Assembly (NCBI GenBank): GCA_951812775.1
Contig: OX638326.1
Location: 2,925,391 to 2,989,390, forward strand
Length of the DNA stretch: 64,000 nt
Direction: 5' to 3'
Source: an uncultured Alphaproteobacteria bacterium
GTDB lineage: Bacteria; Pseudomonadota; Alphaproteobacteria; MPNO01; UBA2964
Under the pieces are notes generated by a model that saw nothing but the letters and a program-made list of their open reading frames with translations, was not told where the DNA came from and searched no databases. Positions 52,106 through 63,466 of this stretch are shown here, piece after piece (position 1 is the first letter of the stretch; every line of letters begins with the position of its first letter). Made by a program: the position numbers and the translations under genes.

Positions 52106-53734
52106 TTAGGCCGCAGCGTGAATGCCCGCCTTATTGACCTCGTCGCCAACATGGGATTCGAACTGCTTGAAGTTCTCTTCAAACTGTTTGGCGAGATGCT
52201 GGGCGGTGTTGTCATATTCACCCTTGTCGCTCCAGGTGTTGCGCGGGGCAAGAACATCACTGGGCACGTCGGGGCAGCCTTCCGGTACCAGAAGACCGAA
52301 ATTCGGGTCTTCGGCAACGCCGGTTGTTGCCAGCTTGCCATCCAGCGCGGCGCGGACCATGGCGCGGGTATGCGCGATTTTCATCCGTTCGCCGACGCCA
52401 TAAGCACCACCACTCCAGCCGGTATTGACCAGCCAGCAGTTGGATTTGTGCTTGGCAATCCGTTCGCCGAGAATCTTGGCATAAACCGTTGGGTGACGTG
52501 GCAGGAACGGTGCCCCAAAACAGGTCGAGAAAGTCGCTTCCGCACCAGATGTCATACCACGCTCGGTACCGGCGACTTTCGCCGTATAACCTGACAAAAA
52601 GTGATACATCGCCTGCTCGGCTGTCATCTTGCTGATTGGCGGCAAAACGCCAAACGCATCGGCGGTCAACATTACGATGTTGTCGGGATGGCCACCCATG
52701 CCGGTGTCACTGACATTGTCGAGGAAATCGATGGGATAGGACGACCGGGCATTCTCTGCCAGTGATCCATCATCGAAATCAGGCATCCGGGTTACCGGGT
52801 CGAGAACGACATTTTCCAAAACCGTTCCGAACCGTCGCGAGGCGGCATAGATTTCCGGCTCGGCTTCAGCGGACAGGTTGATGGTCTTGGCGTAGCAGCC
52901 GCCTTCAAAATTGAAGACACCATTGTCTGACCAACCATGCTCGTCATCGCCAATCATCGTGCGTGTAGAATCCGATGAAAGAGTGGTTTTGCCAGTACCG
53001 GACAGACCGAAAAAGATCGCGACATCGCCACTGGCGCCGACATTGGCGGAGCAATGCATGGTCATGACGCCGAGCGCCGGCAAAATCCAGTTCATGACGC
53101 CGAAGATGCTCTTCTTAATTTCACCGGTATAATGACTGCCGCCGACGAGGACTGTCTTGGACGGGATATTGACCAGGATGCAGACTTCACTATTGGTGCC
53201 ATCGGTTTCAGGATTTGAGTGGAAGTCCGGCGCCTGAATGACTGTCCATTCCGGCTGGAATCCGGCCAGTTCTTCATTGGCTGGTTGCAGGAACATGTTC
53301 CGCGCGAACAGGCTGTGCCAGGCATTCTCGGTGATGATCCGAACCGGCAGACGATAAGCGGGGTCAGCACCGCAATAGCAGTCCTGGACAAAAACTTCCT
53401 TGTCTTTGAGATAATCCATCATCCGCGCATGAACAGCAGTGAATTTGTCTGCGCCCAATGGCTGATTAACGGGCCCCCACCAGACGTCGTCCTGGATGGA
53501 GGGATCCTCAATCATGAACTTATCTTTGGGCGAGCGCCCGGTATATTCACCGGTTTTTGTGACAAAGGCGCCGTCAATGGACAGAACACCTTCGTTGCGT
53601 CGCAATCCCGCCTCATATAGTTGCGGTGCGGTCTGATTCCAGTGAACGGACGAATTTCCCGTCAGTCCCTGATTATTGACGCCGAAGCTGCTTATATCGC
53701 CGAAGCTGCTTATATAAGGTCCAATATCCGCCAC
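52106..53734 (-). CDS. pckA: Phosphoenolpyruvate carboxykinase (ATP)
   Basis: A 542-residue ATP-dependent PEPCK. Walker A is FFGLSGTGKTTLSSD near residue 236, the substrate and metal residues lie in GRSPKDKF and IDGAFVT, and the kinase-2 motif follows as MIGDDEHGW. It converts oxaloacetate to PEP for gluconeogenesis. The start is GTG 53734 with AGGAGAG upstream. The N-terminus carries a six-residue duplication (ISSFGD then ISSFGV) caused by an exact 18-bp tandem repeat; it lies in a variable region and need not affect activity. In alphaproteobacteria pckA sits next to chvI-chvG as here. Confidence 0.95.
   Translation of the reverse strand: MADIGPYISSFGDISSFGVNNQGLTGNSSVHWNQTAPQLYEAGLRRNEGVLSIDGAFVTKTGEYTGRSPKDKFMIEDPSIQDDVWWGPVNQPLGADKFTAVHARMMDYLKDKEVFVQDCYCGADPAYRLPVRIITENAWHSLFARNMFLQPANEELAGFQPEWTVIQAPDFHSNPETDGTNSEVCILVNIPSKTVLVGGSHYTGEIKKSIFGVMNWILPALGVMTMHCSANVGASGDVAIFFGLSGTGKTTLSSDSTRTMIGDDEHGWSDNGVFNFEGGCYAKTINLSAEAEPEIYAASRRFGTVLENVVLDPVTRMPDFDDGSLAENARSSYPIDFLDNVSDTGMGGHPDNIVMLTADAFGVLPPISKMTAEQAMYHFLSGYTAKVAGTERGMTSGAEATFSTCFGAPFLPRHPTVYAKILGERIAKHKSNCWLVNTGWSGGAYGVGERMKIAHTRAMVRAALDGKLATTGVAEDPNFGLLVPEGCPDVPSDVLAPRNTWSDKGEYDNTAQHLAKQFEENFKQFESHVGDEVNKAGIHAAA
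53680..53715. repeat. Exact 18-bp tandem duplication in pckA
   Basis: Two identical 18-bp copies (53680-53697 and 53698-53715) lie near the start of pckA and add six codons without changing frame. Confidence 0.9.
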
Positions 53735-53878
53735 ATCACTCTCCTGAAACTGTTATCGCCGACATGGCTTGCCGGCGATTTTTAACTGGATTTGCGCTCT
53801 ATAGCGCAATCCTAACGTCGTATCAAACATAACCTCACAAAGAGGCTACTACAACTGTGGACAAAGCGGGGATAAGAG

Positions 53879-54628
53879 TCAGAAATTCGCTGTTTTCCGG
53901 GCTTTTTTGACGAGTTTGACGAGTTCCGCGCGGGCCTGTTCCGCATTGCCAGCGAATCGCTCAAAATCAATACGGGCGACTGTGCCGGCTGCACGTAAAT
54001 CGCACCCTTCTGGATCTACTCCAGTCATGCGCCAGTCACCGGGTTCCAACCCCAGAAGAGAGGTTGCGTAGAGCGCTACCGCATCGTCATGATCATCATT
54101 CATATGCTCTATAATATCGAACTCGGCTTCTTCCAGCTCAGCGGCCTCTTGGGCGTTCCAACAGAAAGCGTCACCGTCAATCCAGTGAATTACGCCGAAC
54201 CCCGCCACCATATGAACCCGCTCAACGGCCATTTGGTATAGCGCGAAATCGGCAAAGCCCGCGTATAGCTCGGCATCCGGGTGGCGTCGGATATAACGTT
54301 TTAAAGAACTGGAATCATTCGATTTATAGAGATTTCCGATCAGCGTAATACGTGAGCCGGTCAACGGTGTATCGAGGCCCGCTGTTCCATCGATCAAAAG
54401 CCCGCATCGTTGGTCTTTGAGAATATTTTGGGTGTGTTCTGCCAGCTCTGATATGAGCAAAAGCGGGCTGCCATCATAGGCGGTAGCCACCATTACGAGT
54501 GACGCATATGGCCATTGGTCATCCTGCATGGTCGTCGCAAGATATCCCCTGTCGACAGAGCGGGCCAATAGCCTGGCCTGTGTACCTAACTCGGTTTCCT
54601 GGTCGCTATGAGATACTTTGTTCGACAT
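53879..54628 (-). CDS. HugZ-family heme oxygenase-like / pyridoxamine phosphate oxidase-fold protein
   Basis: A 249-residue protein with a split-barrel flavin/heme-binding domain (ARSVDRGYLATTMQDDQWPY then SLVMVATAYDGSPLLLISEL) followed by a DUF2470 region with IIEHMNDDHDDAVALYA. The ERVHMVAGFG histidine and the MNDDH histidine are the heme-contact positions in HugZ-type proteins. Activity could be heme degradation for iron or another flavin-type oxidation. It is near the iron import genes but separated by pckA. It diverges from chvI. Confidence 0.78.
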   Translation of the reverse strand: MSNKVSHSDQETELGTQARLLARSVDRGYLATTMQDDQWPYASLVMVATAYDGSPLLLISELAEHTQNILKDQRCGLLIDGTAGLDTPLTGSRITLIGNLYKSNDSSSLKRYIRRHPDAELYAGFADFALYQMAVERVHMVAGFGVIHWIDGDAFCWNAQEAAELEEAEFDIIEHMNDDHDDAVALYATSLLGLEPGDWRMTGVDPEGCDLRAAGTVARIDFERFAGNAEQARAELVKLVKKARKTANF

Positions 54629-54811
54629 CGCATTATCCTGGATCGCTATATTGATCCTTATTATAGCGCTTTAAAATTGCCTAATTGTTTAGGATTGGGC
54701 CTAATATGATCATGGCAGCGAAAAATGACCGTGTTATGGCCTTTTTCCTGCCTTATTTCCGCCCGAATTCGCCGATATCCCGCAGTATCGTTGAATTTTG
54801 GGAGCTATAAA

Positions 54812-55555
54812 ATGGATACGCTGGAAAGACACGTAAATATTGGGGGGGTGCCTGTGGGTCATACGATAGCGCTGGTAGATGATGACCGGAACATTCTGAC
54901 GTCGGTGACAATGGCACTGGAAGCGGAAGGGTTCGACGTTCAGAGTTTTACGGACGGCGATGCTGCGCTCCGCGGCTTGAGTGCTCGCCCGGTTGATCTT
55001 GCGATCCTTGATATCAAGATGCCGCGAATGGACGGGATGGAGCTATTACAAAGGCTCCGCAAACAAAGCGACTTGCCAGTTATCTTTTTGACTTCGAAGG
55101 ACGATGAAGTTGACGAGATTCTCGGCCTCAGGATGGGCGCTGATGATTACGTCAAAAAGCCGTTCTCGCAGAGACTGTTGCTGGAACGCATTCAGGCTTT
55201 GCTGCGGCGCCGCGACCGGATGGATTCAATCGGTGACGATGATGACGCTGAACCACCAATTGTGCGTGGCGATCTCATTCTCGACACCTCACGTCATCTT
55301 TGCACCTGGCGGGCTGAACCCGTTAATCTAACGGTGACTGAATTTCTAATCGTAAAAGTGCTGGCCGCGCGTCCCGGCCTCGTTAAAAATCGCGATCAAT
55401 TAATGGACGCGGCCTATGGGGAACACATCTATGTCGATGATCGAACAATCGATAGTCATATCAAACGGCTTCGCAAGAAGTTCAAAGCTGTCGATGACAA
55501 GTTCGATTACATCGAAACACTTTACGGTATTGGGTACCGTTACCGCGACGAGTGA
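54812..55555 (+). CDS. chvI: Response regulator ChvI
   Basis: A 247-residue OmpR-type response regulator. The receiver domain has IALVDDDRN, the phosphorylated Asp67 in [14 protein letters not shown] and [11 protein letters not shown] with the K of VKKPFS; a winged-helix output domain ends [17 protein letters not shown]. ChvI with ChvG controls envelope stress, acid response and exopolysaccharide genes in alphaproteobacteria. ATG 54812 has GGGAG upstream; GTG 54854 ([10 protein letters not shown]) is an alternative. It is followed 6 bp later by chvG. Confidence 0.94.
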   Translation: MDTLERHVNIGGVPVGHTIALVDDDRNILTSVTMALEAEGFDVQSFTDGDAALRGLSARPVDLAILDIKMPRMDGMELLQRLRKQSDLPVIFLTSKDDEVDEILGLRMGADDYVKKPFSQRLLLERIQALLRRRDRMDSIGDDDDAEPPIVRGDLILDTSRHLCTWRAEPVNLTVTEFLIVKVLAARPGLVKNRDQLMDAAYGEHIYVDDRTIDSHIKRLRKKFKAVDDKFDYIETLYGIGYRYRDE

Positions 55556-55561
55556 TTTCCC

Positions 55562-57247
55562 TTGGCGCTGAGACTAAATCTCAGCGCCAGAAAATCGGGG
55601 CGCCTATCGACCGAAGCGGGTGGAGTAAACTCGGATGTCTCGGAGACCGTCCGGGCCGGGCGTCGCGGATTTTTGTCACCGCTCACACGCCGCATTCTGG
55701 TGGTCAATGTACTGGCGCTGGCAATTCTGTTGGCAGGTCTTTTGTATCTTGGGCGCTACGAGCAGAATTTGATTGCTTCCGAAGTGCAGGCTCTCAAAAC
55801 CCAGGGTGAGATATTTGCTGAAGCTCTTGCCGAAGGGGCGTATGGCACCCGTGCCAACGGTACCACTGAGCTGCAGGGCGCTATTGCATCGACAATGCTG
55901 CGCCGTCTGGTAACACCAACCAAAAACAGGACACGGCTGTTTGACCAGGATGGCCTCCTGGTTGCTGATAGCCGGACCTTGTTTGGGCATCAAGGCGCCT
56001 CGGTTGTAGTAAGCGAACTGCCACCGCCTGATGCGGGTTCGCTGATTGGGGGCATATTTGATCGCACCTATAACAAAATTGTTGGGTGGTTGCCGGGCCG
56101 CGGTTTGCCCCTCTATGAGGAGCGGGCGGATCAACGTGCGGCGGATTATGAGGAGGTGGCGCGCGCCCTCGAGGGAGAGCCGGCATCGGCCTTGAGAGTT
56201 GATGAGGCGGATCGTCTGGTGATCGGCGTGGCGGTGCCGGTACAACGTTTCAAACAGGTGATTGGCGCGGTGTTTGTTGCCCGAGATGGCACCACAATTG
56301 AAGAAGCCGTTCGCTCGGTTCGGATCGATATCCTGACTATTTTCGCCGTGGCCTTGGGCGTGACTGTTTTATTGTCGGTCTATCTTGGGAGCACGATTGT
56401 TAGGCCGCTACGTCGTTTAGCGGCGGCTGCGGACAAAGTGCGGAGTGCGCCAGGGCAGGTTAGATCGATACCGGAATTCAGGGGACGAAATGATGAGATC
56501 GGTGATCTGGCCGCGGATCTGAACGCGATGACGGATGCTCTTTCTCAACGCCTCGACGCCATCGAGAGTTTTGCCGCCGATGTCGCCCATGAGATGAAGA
56601 ACCCGCTGACCTCGCTTCGAAGCGCCGTAGAGACCGCGGCGCGCCTTAAGGATATGGATCAGCAACGTCGGTTGATGGACATCATTCAGGACGACGTAAC
56701 ACGCCTTGATCGTCTCATTTCGGATATTTCAGATGCCTCGCGACTGGATGCTGAATTGTCGCGCGATGAATCTGAGGAGACTGATCTCAACAGGTTATTG
56801 GCCGCTCTAGTTGAAGTGCATCGGACATCCGGCAGCCACGGCGAACGGCGGATTGCTTTTGAAGAATCTTCGAACGGACCATTTACTGTTGTCGGGAACG
56901 AGGGACGGATTGTTCAGGTCTTGCAAAACCTGATTACCAATGCGTTTTCATTTAGTCCGGCTGATGGTCTTGTCATGGTGCGTATCGGGCGTGATCGCGA
57001 CTGGGTTGTTGCGACGGTTGAAGATGAGGGCCCCGGCATACCGCCCGGCAGTTTGGAAAAAATATTTGACCGGTTTTATAGCGAACGTCCGGATTCAGAA
57101 CAGTTCGGGACCCATTCCGGGCTAGGGCTCAGCATTTCGCGCCAAATAGTGACTGTGCATCAGGGCAGGATTGAGGCGGAAAATCGCACAGATCTGCATG
57201 GCAAGGTTCTTGGTGCCCGTTTCATCGTGCGGTTTCCCCTTTCATGA
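55562..57247 (+). CDS. chvG: Sensor histidine kinase ChvG
   Basis: A 561-residue membrane kinase. A first transmembrane helix (ILVVNVLALAILLAGLLYLG) and a second (ILTIFAVALGVTVLLSVYLG) bracket a periplasmic sensor domain of about 200 residues, then a HAMP domain, the HisKA box with DVAHEMKNPLTSLR (His343) and an ATPase domain with NLITNAFSF, DEGPGIPPG and GLGLSISRQI. The start is a TTG; the true start could be slightly further on. In many alphaproteobacteria the periplasmic repressor ExoR holds ChvG off; no exoR is present here. It overlaps hprK by four bases. Confidence 0.93.
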   Translation: MALRLNLSARKSGRLSTEAGGVNSDVSETVRAGRRGFLSPLTRRILVVNVLALAILLAGLLYLGRYEQNLIASEVQALKTQGEIFAEALAEGAYGTRANGTTELQGAIASTMLRRLVTPTKNRTRLFDQDGLLVADSRTLFGHQGASVVVSELPPPDAGSLIGGIFDRTYNKIVGWLPGRGLPLYEERADQRAADYEEVARALEGEPASALRVDEADRLVIGVAVPVQRFKQVIGAVFVARDGTTIEEAVRSVRIDILTIFAVALGVTVLLSVYLGSTIVRPLRRLAAAADKVRSAPGQVRSIPEFRGRNDEIGDLAADLNAMTDALSQRLDAIESFAADVAHEMKNPLTSLRSAVETAARLKDMDQQRRLMDIIQDDVTRLDRLISDISDASRLDAELSRDESEETDLNRLLAALVEVHRTSGSHGERRIAFEESSNGPFTVVGNEGRIVQVLQNLITNAFSFSPADGLVMVRIGRDRDWVVATVEDEGPGIPPGSLEKIFDRFYSERPDSEQFGTHSGLGLSISRQIVTVHQGRIEAENRTDLHGKVLGARFIVRFPLS

Positions 57248-57687
57248 CTGACGACGACGGCACCCTCCGCGTCCATGCGACTTGCGTGTTGATCGGGGAT
57301 GTCGGTGTTCTGCTGCGCGGTGATTCCGGCGCCGGGAAGTCGGATCTCGCTCTGCGTCTTATCGATGGTGGGGCGAGCCTTGTGGCTGACGACCATGTCT
57401 CGCTAACGTTTGGGGAGGACGGCTTAAAAGCCAGCGCGCCTGAAATACTGCGTGGTAAACTCGAAGTGCGCGGTTGCGGTATCATCGATATGCCTTGTCG
57501 TGAATCTGTCTTGCTACAACTGGTGATCGATCTTGTGCGAAGAGATGAAATTCCACGGCTACCTGAAGAGACGTTCTGCGAGGTTGGAGGCTACGAATTG
57601 CCGCTATACCGACTTTGGGCATTTGAACCATCGTGCCCGGCAAAAATACGGTTACTGGCCGAAAAATTGAACGATAAAAGCAGATAA
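57244..57687 (+). CDS. hprK: HPr kinase/phosphorylase, short form
   Basis: A 147-residue protein equal to the C-terminal kinase domain of HprK, the form typical of alphaproteobacteria. It has the P-loop GDSGAGKSDLALRL near residue 27, the DDHVSL element and the VRGCGIIDM HprK signature. It phosphorylates HPr on Ser46 and couples the nitrogen-type PTS to metabolic state. The ATG overlaps the TGA of chvG (ATGA), a conserved arrangement that ties envelope signalling to PTS regulation. Confidence 0.93.
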   Translation: MTDDDGTLRVHATCVLIGDVGVLLRGDSGAGKSDLALRLIDGGASLVADDHVSLTFGEDGLKASAPEILRGKLEVRGCGIIDMPCRESVLLQLVIDLVRRDEIPRLPEETFCEVGGYELPLYRLWAFEPSCPAKIRLLAEKLNDKSR

Positions 57688-57761
57688 CGATAAAAGCAGA
57701 TAGGGAGTGTCGTTTGACCTCTTGCTGTCCGATTGACAAAGCGCAATAGTAGCCCGCGAAT

Positions 57762-58703
57762 ATGACCATACCTGCAAAAAGTGATCCCGATTCCGGCATC
57801 ACCGCCGATTCTAGGGAAACGTCAGGACGGATACCGGTATTTCTGGTGACCGGAATCTCCGGTGCTGGTCGCTCTACAACATTAAAGATTCTGGAAGACC
57901 TCGGCTATGAGGCGGTCGATAATTTACCTCTTACATTATTATCTAGCCTCGTCGTTCCGGCGCTGGGCAGTCGTCGACCGCTCGCCATCGGCATTGACGT
58001 TCGGAGCCGGGATTTTGGGGTGGAGCAGTTTTTGCAGGAAATCGATGCGCTTATCGCGCGGGCCGATCTTGACGTGAGAATGGTGTTTCTGGATTGCGAT
58101 GACGAAGTATTGCAACGCCGTTTTACAGAGACCCGTCGTCGACATCCACTGGCCGCAGATCGACCCGTGATAGACGGGATCAAACATGAAAGACGGTCGG
58201 TTGTACCGTTACGGGACCGCGCAGATTTGGTCATTGATACGTCACAGCTCTCACTCAATGATTTGCGTCGTTTGCTGAAAGGGCATTTTGCCCTCGATAT
58301 GGAAGCCTCGTTTGCCGTCTTTGTTATGTCTTTCTCCTACCGCCATGGCATACCCCGCGAAGCTGATCTGGTGTTTGATGCCCGATTTTTAGCGAACCCA
58401 CATTATGACGAGGCTTTAAGACCATTGACTGGATTGGACAACCGCGTCGCGAATTATGTGTCTGCGGATCCCGGTTTTTCGGATTTCTTCCAGTCTTTGA
58501 CGGGATTGCTGGCGCCACTGTTGCCGCGATTTCAGAATGAAGGCAAGAGTTATCTTACAATCGCCGTTGGCTGTACGGGTGGTCAGCACCGTTCGGTTTT
58601 TGTGGCGGAAAGACTAGTGGCATGGCTCAGCAAAAACGGCCAACATGCTGGCGTGATGCATCGCGAATTGCGTGATGCCGATGCCCATAGCGAAAAGAGT
58701 TGA
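57762..58703 (+). CDS. rapZ: RNase adapter protein RapZ
   Basis: A 313-residue nucleotide-binding protein. The P-loop GISGAGRSTTLKI is near residue 30, with EAVDNLPL and DVRSRDF. The C-terminal half contains SFSYRHGIPREADLVFD and the metal or ligand site VGCTGGQHRSV, the RapZ hallmarks. In enterobacteria RapZ guides RNase E to GlmZ RNA; the function in alphaproteobacteria is less clear. It starts 75 bp after hprK and is followed 8 bp later by the EIIA gene. Confidence 0.93.
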   Translation: MTIPAKSDPDSGITADSRETSGRIPVFLVTGISGAGRSTTLKILEDLGYEAVDNLPLTLLSSLVVPALGSRRPLAIGIDVRSRDFGVEQFLQEIDALIARADLDVRMVFLDCDDEVLQRRFTETRRRHPLAADRPVIDGIKHERRSVVPLRDRADLVIDTSQLSLNDLRRLLKGHFALDMEASFAVFVMSFSYRHGIPREADLVFDARFLANPHYDEALRPLTGLDNRVANYVSADPGFSDFFQSLTGLLAPLLPRFQNEGKSYLTIAVGCTGGQHRSVFVAERLVAWLSKNGQHAGVMHRELRDADAHSEKS

Positions 58704-58710
58704 ACGTCTT

Positions 58711-59124
58711 ATGATTGGAATTGTCCTCGTTACCCATGGTCAACTCGCCGACGAATTCCTGAACGCGATGGTGCATATCGTTGGCGAGCAGGAACATGTC
58801 GCGACGATATGCATACAGCCCGATGATGATATGGAGATACGGCGGGTGGATATCCTCAATGCCGTTAAATTTGTCGAAAATGGCGACGGTGTCATCCTGC
58901 TGACCGATATGTTCGGCGGCACCCCGTCCAATCTGGCAATATCGGTTATGGGCGAAGATACAGGCAATGTGGAAGTCATTGCTGGTGTTAATTTACCGAT
59001 GCTCATTCAGCTCGCGCGCGCGCGGCAATCACGGTCTTTGGCGGAAGCGGTGACGGAGGCACAGGAAGCCGGTAAAAAATATATAAGCGTCGCGTCTAAA
59101 CTGTTGGCCGATCGAAAAGGGTAA
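58711..59124 (+). CDS. PTS fructose/mannose-type EIIA protein
   Basis: A 137-residue EIIA of the mannose family: MIGIVLVTHGQLADEF with phosphorylatable His9, then ILLTDMFGGTPSNLAISVM and the C-terminal SLAEAVTEAQEAGKKYISVA. In alphaproteobacteria this protein is the terminal phosphoryl acceptor of the regulatory PTS (EI-Npr/HPr-EIIA) rather than a sugar transporter. ATG 58711, eight bases after rapZ, is preferred to the upstream in-frame ATGs that lie within rapZ. Confidence 0.92.
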   Translation: MIGIVLVTHGQLADEFLNAMVHIVGEQEHVATICIQPDDDMEIRRVDILNAVKFVENGDGVILLTDMFGGTPSNLAISVMGEDTGNVEVIAGVNLPMLIQLARARQSRSLAEAVTEAQEAGKKYISVASKLLADRKG

Positions 59125-59175
59125 TCCTTCGCTCCTCCAGGATATCATTCGAACTAGGAATTTATCGGAAAGCCT

Positions 59176-59442
59176 GTGTTTCAAAAATCAGTTCTGATTG
59201 TAAATCAACGCGGTTTGCATGCTCGTGCTGCTGCTAAATTTGCGCAACGTGCAGAGCAGTTTAAAGCAGATATTACGGTTGAAGCGTCCGGGCTTAAAGT
59301 ATCGGCCTTGTCGATTATGGGTCTTATGATGCTGGCCGCAGGACCCGGCACAGAGATCCTGATTACAGCGGAAGGTGAGGAAGCGGAGAGCGGCCTCTCC
59401 GATTTGATCAAACTTGTCGAAAGCAAGTTTGGAGAGGAATAG
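59176..59442 (+). CDS. ptsH: Phosphocarrier protein HPr
   Basis: An 88-residue HPr with active-site His15 (NQRGLHARAAAKF) and regulatory Ser46 in ALSIMGLMML. It carries phosphate from Enzyme I to the EIIA encoded just upstream and is a substrate of HprK. Enzyme I (ptsP) is not in the window. The start is GTG 59176 with GGAAAG upstream. A 136-bp gap follows before ahcY; I see no riboswitch in it. Confidence 0.94.
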   Translation: MFQKSVLIVNQRGLHARAAAKFAQRAEQFKADITVEASGLKVSALSIMGLMMLAAGPGTEILITAEGEEAESGLSDLIKLVESKFGEE

Positions 59443-59569
59443 AAGTGCTCATTTGGCAAAACTCTTGCAATTTAGCGCATTTGGCTGCTATACGGCGCGC
59501 CAATCCACTGTGTCTGGTAAATTCGTATTTTTCCCAAAGAGAAGCGAATAAAGCCGTCTGTTAATCTAG

Positions 59570-60874
<1,305 letters not shown>

Positions 60875-60881
60875 ACGCTTC

Positions 60882-60907
60882 GGGCTCCGGCCAAACGGCT
60901 GGAGCCC
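60882..60907 (+). terminator. Hairpin after ahcY
   Basis: GGGCTCCGGCC and GGCTGGAGCCC form an 11-bp stem with one mismatch and a short loop just after the ahcY stop. There is no clear T run, so termination may be incomplete or factor-dependent. Confidence 0.55.
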
Positions 60908-60940
60908 CTGATCGCGATCACCTGAAGGGTGTTACAGGGG

Positions 60941-63390
60941 ATGCGAGTTGAGCGCTTTCGCCGGACAATCTCCGGCGCAGTTGTGATCCTGTGTGGCGGC
61001 ATATGCCCGGCGCTGGCACAAGCTGACCCCATATCTGCATCGTCGGTGCCTTCGCCATTGGTCGCCATATTCGCGGTAGCTTTTATCGCCGCCGCGGCAT
61101 TGGCCTTGTTTTACTCGCACAGGGTCCGAAATCTAACGACGCAGAATGACTCTTTAGTTGCTGAACTGGCTTTACGGGACGCTGCGTCCTGGCTGCGCCA
61201 GGAACACGCGATCCTTTGGCCCTTTGACAAAGACACTGAGATCGTATCGCCCGGCTTTGCGTCGGCACTTAATATTGAAAATTCTGAGGACAATCAGTAT
61301 GCGGCTTTCGTTGACTTACTGCAGGTAGAGGATGCCGAAGCGCTCGCTGAAGCGGTACGCTCGTTACGTCAAGATCGCCGACCTTTTTTGTTAACGGTAT
61401 CCGCTTCAGATTTGACGCGAACGTTTTCGCGAATTCGTCGGGGGCGGCCCTGCTTTTGGTTTCAGATCGGACGGTAGAGGCTGCGCGTGTTGAGAGGCTA
61501 TCGACGGATGCCGCTCAGGTGTATGAACTCCTTGACGCTTTACCGATACCCGTATGGCTGCGGGATGAGCAGCGACACCTCAAATATGTCAATCAATCCT
61601 ATCGCGATGCGGTGGATGCAGATGCTAGTTTGCCTCCCGATCAACTACCTGAAATTTCGCCCAACCCTGGAATGCAAAGCGGCCAGGCGCTTGCTGAACG
61701 CGCGGCGTCGCAGAATGCGCCGCAAAGCGAACGGCAACATGTCGTGATGGCGGGCTGGCCCATCGTCACTTTGTGGAGTTAGTAGAGATCCCTTTGATGC
61801 CTAACGGGGCTACGGCCGGGTTTGCTCTGGATTTGACCCAACTCGAAGAGGTCCAGGCAGAGTTATCCCGTCATATTGCCGGTCAGGAAGTGATTTTACA
61901 GAATTTCGGTACGGCGATCGCTATTTACGATGCCGACCAGTCGCTTCAATTTTTCAATAATGCTTTTCTTCGGCTATGGGGTCTCGACCAAGTTATGCTC
62001 CGCGCGTCGCCGCGAATGGGTGAAGTGCTGGAGGAGCTGCGTGAAAACCGGCGACTTCCGGAGTATGCTGATTTCCCGGCCTTCAAGAATGAACAGCTAC
62101 GTCTCTTTACCACTCTGATTGAACCCGTCGAAGAGATGATTCATTTGCCGGACGGGACTACCCTTCGGTCAGTTGCAATCCCGCATCCTTTTGGCGGGTT
62201 GTTGCTGCTTTGGGAGGATGTCACCGATACGCTGGCATTGGAGCGCAATTACAACACTCTCATCGCTGTTCAGAGAGAGACCCTCGACAATCTGTTTGAA
62301 GGCGTGGCGGTGATTGGTGCGAATGGTCGATTGCGTCTTTCCAACCCCGCCTTTGGCAGCATGTGGCAAATTCCGGCACATGAGCTGGCTAACGAACCGC
62401 ATATCGCAGAAATCGCCAATCATATTTCTGACCTTATCGGAGAGGCTGACGAATTTCATACCAGTAAGGAACAGCTGATTGGCATTCTCACCGATCGAAA
62501 TTCCCATAGTGGACGGATGGAACGTGTTGATGAGAGCGTCTTCGATTATGCAACTATGCCATTGCCGGACGGCGCGGTCCTATTGAGTTTTCTGGATGTG
62601 TCCGCGGCGATCAATATGGAACGGGCCTTGCGCGAACGGAACGAGGCTCTGGAAACAGCCGATCAACTCAAGTCAGAGTTTATCGCCAACGTTTCCTATG
62701 AGCTGCGGACTCCGTTGAACACGATCATCGGGTTTACCGAAATTCTTGGCGGTGAATATTTTGGTGATCTCAATGACCGTCAGTCCGAATACACCACGGG
62801 TATTCTGGAATCCTCCAACCGATTGCTGCTGTTGATTAATGACATTCTTGATCTGGCAACAATCGAGGCGGGCCATATGAGCCTGGAACTCGATTCAATC
62901 AACATCAATAGCTTTTTGAATAGTGCGCTGGGACTGGTTCATGAACGGGCTCGACAGAAAAAATTAGCGATCGAATGTGATTGCCCACCCGATATTGGGG
63001 CTATGGTTGCCGATGAACGGCGGCTCAAACAAGCACTCTTTAATATTTTGTCGAATTAATATTTTGTCGAACGCCGTCAAATTCACACCCGACAATGGCG
63101 AAGTTGTTGTTTCGGCGCGCCGCCAAGGCGATGAGATCGTACTGACAACGAGTGATAGTGGAATCGGAATCACCCCGGAGGATCGTGACCGGGTCTTTGC
63201 AAAGTTTGAGCGCGGTTCCAGCGCCGAAGCGCGGCGTTCTGGTTCCGGCTTAGGGCTGTCGTTGGTAAAGAGTTTTGTTGAAATGCATGGCGGAACAGTT
63301 GCCCTCGAATCCGATGTTGGCACCCGGGTTATCTGTACCTTGCCATCGCGTGCCGCCCCGTTGGCGCCACCCCCAGAGACGTCCGTATAG
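60941..63390 (+). pseudogene. DivL-like PAS sensor kinase with tyrosine in the H-box, three frame lesions
   Basis: Four frames together give one membrane-bound kinase of about 810 residues: signal-like segment and transmembrane helix (LVAIFAVAFIAAAALALFY), three PAS-like units (LLDALPIPVWLRDEQ; FGTAIAIYDADQSLQ; FEGVAVIGANGRLRL), a HisKA-like box FIANVSYELRTPLNTIIGF and an ATPase domain (NAVKFTPDNG, DSGIGI, GSGLGLSLV). The normal phospho-His is tyrosine (TAT at 62697), as in Caulobacter DivL, which controls CckA rather than phosphorylating. Lesions are a lost base near 61385-61400, a lost base near 61750, and an exact 16-bp tandem duplication at 63040-63071 that creates TAA. Position after ahcY and before tsaE is conserved in alphaproteobacteria. 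Confidence 0.7.
63040..63071. repeat. Exact 16-bp tandem duplication in the DivL-like gene
   Basis: Two identical 16-bp copies beginning TTAATATTTTG occupy 63040-63055 and 63056-63071. Removing one restores the frame and the N-box sequence FNILSNAVKFTPDNG. Confidence 0.92.
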
Positions 63391-63466
63391 CCTGGACTGA
63401 CTAATCTGGCCGATCCGCTGCTTGTTGCGGGATTCGGCATTTACCGGTACAAGCAGAGCCATAGAT

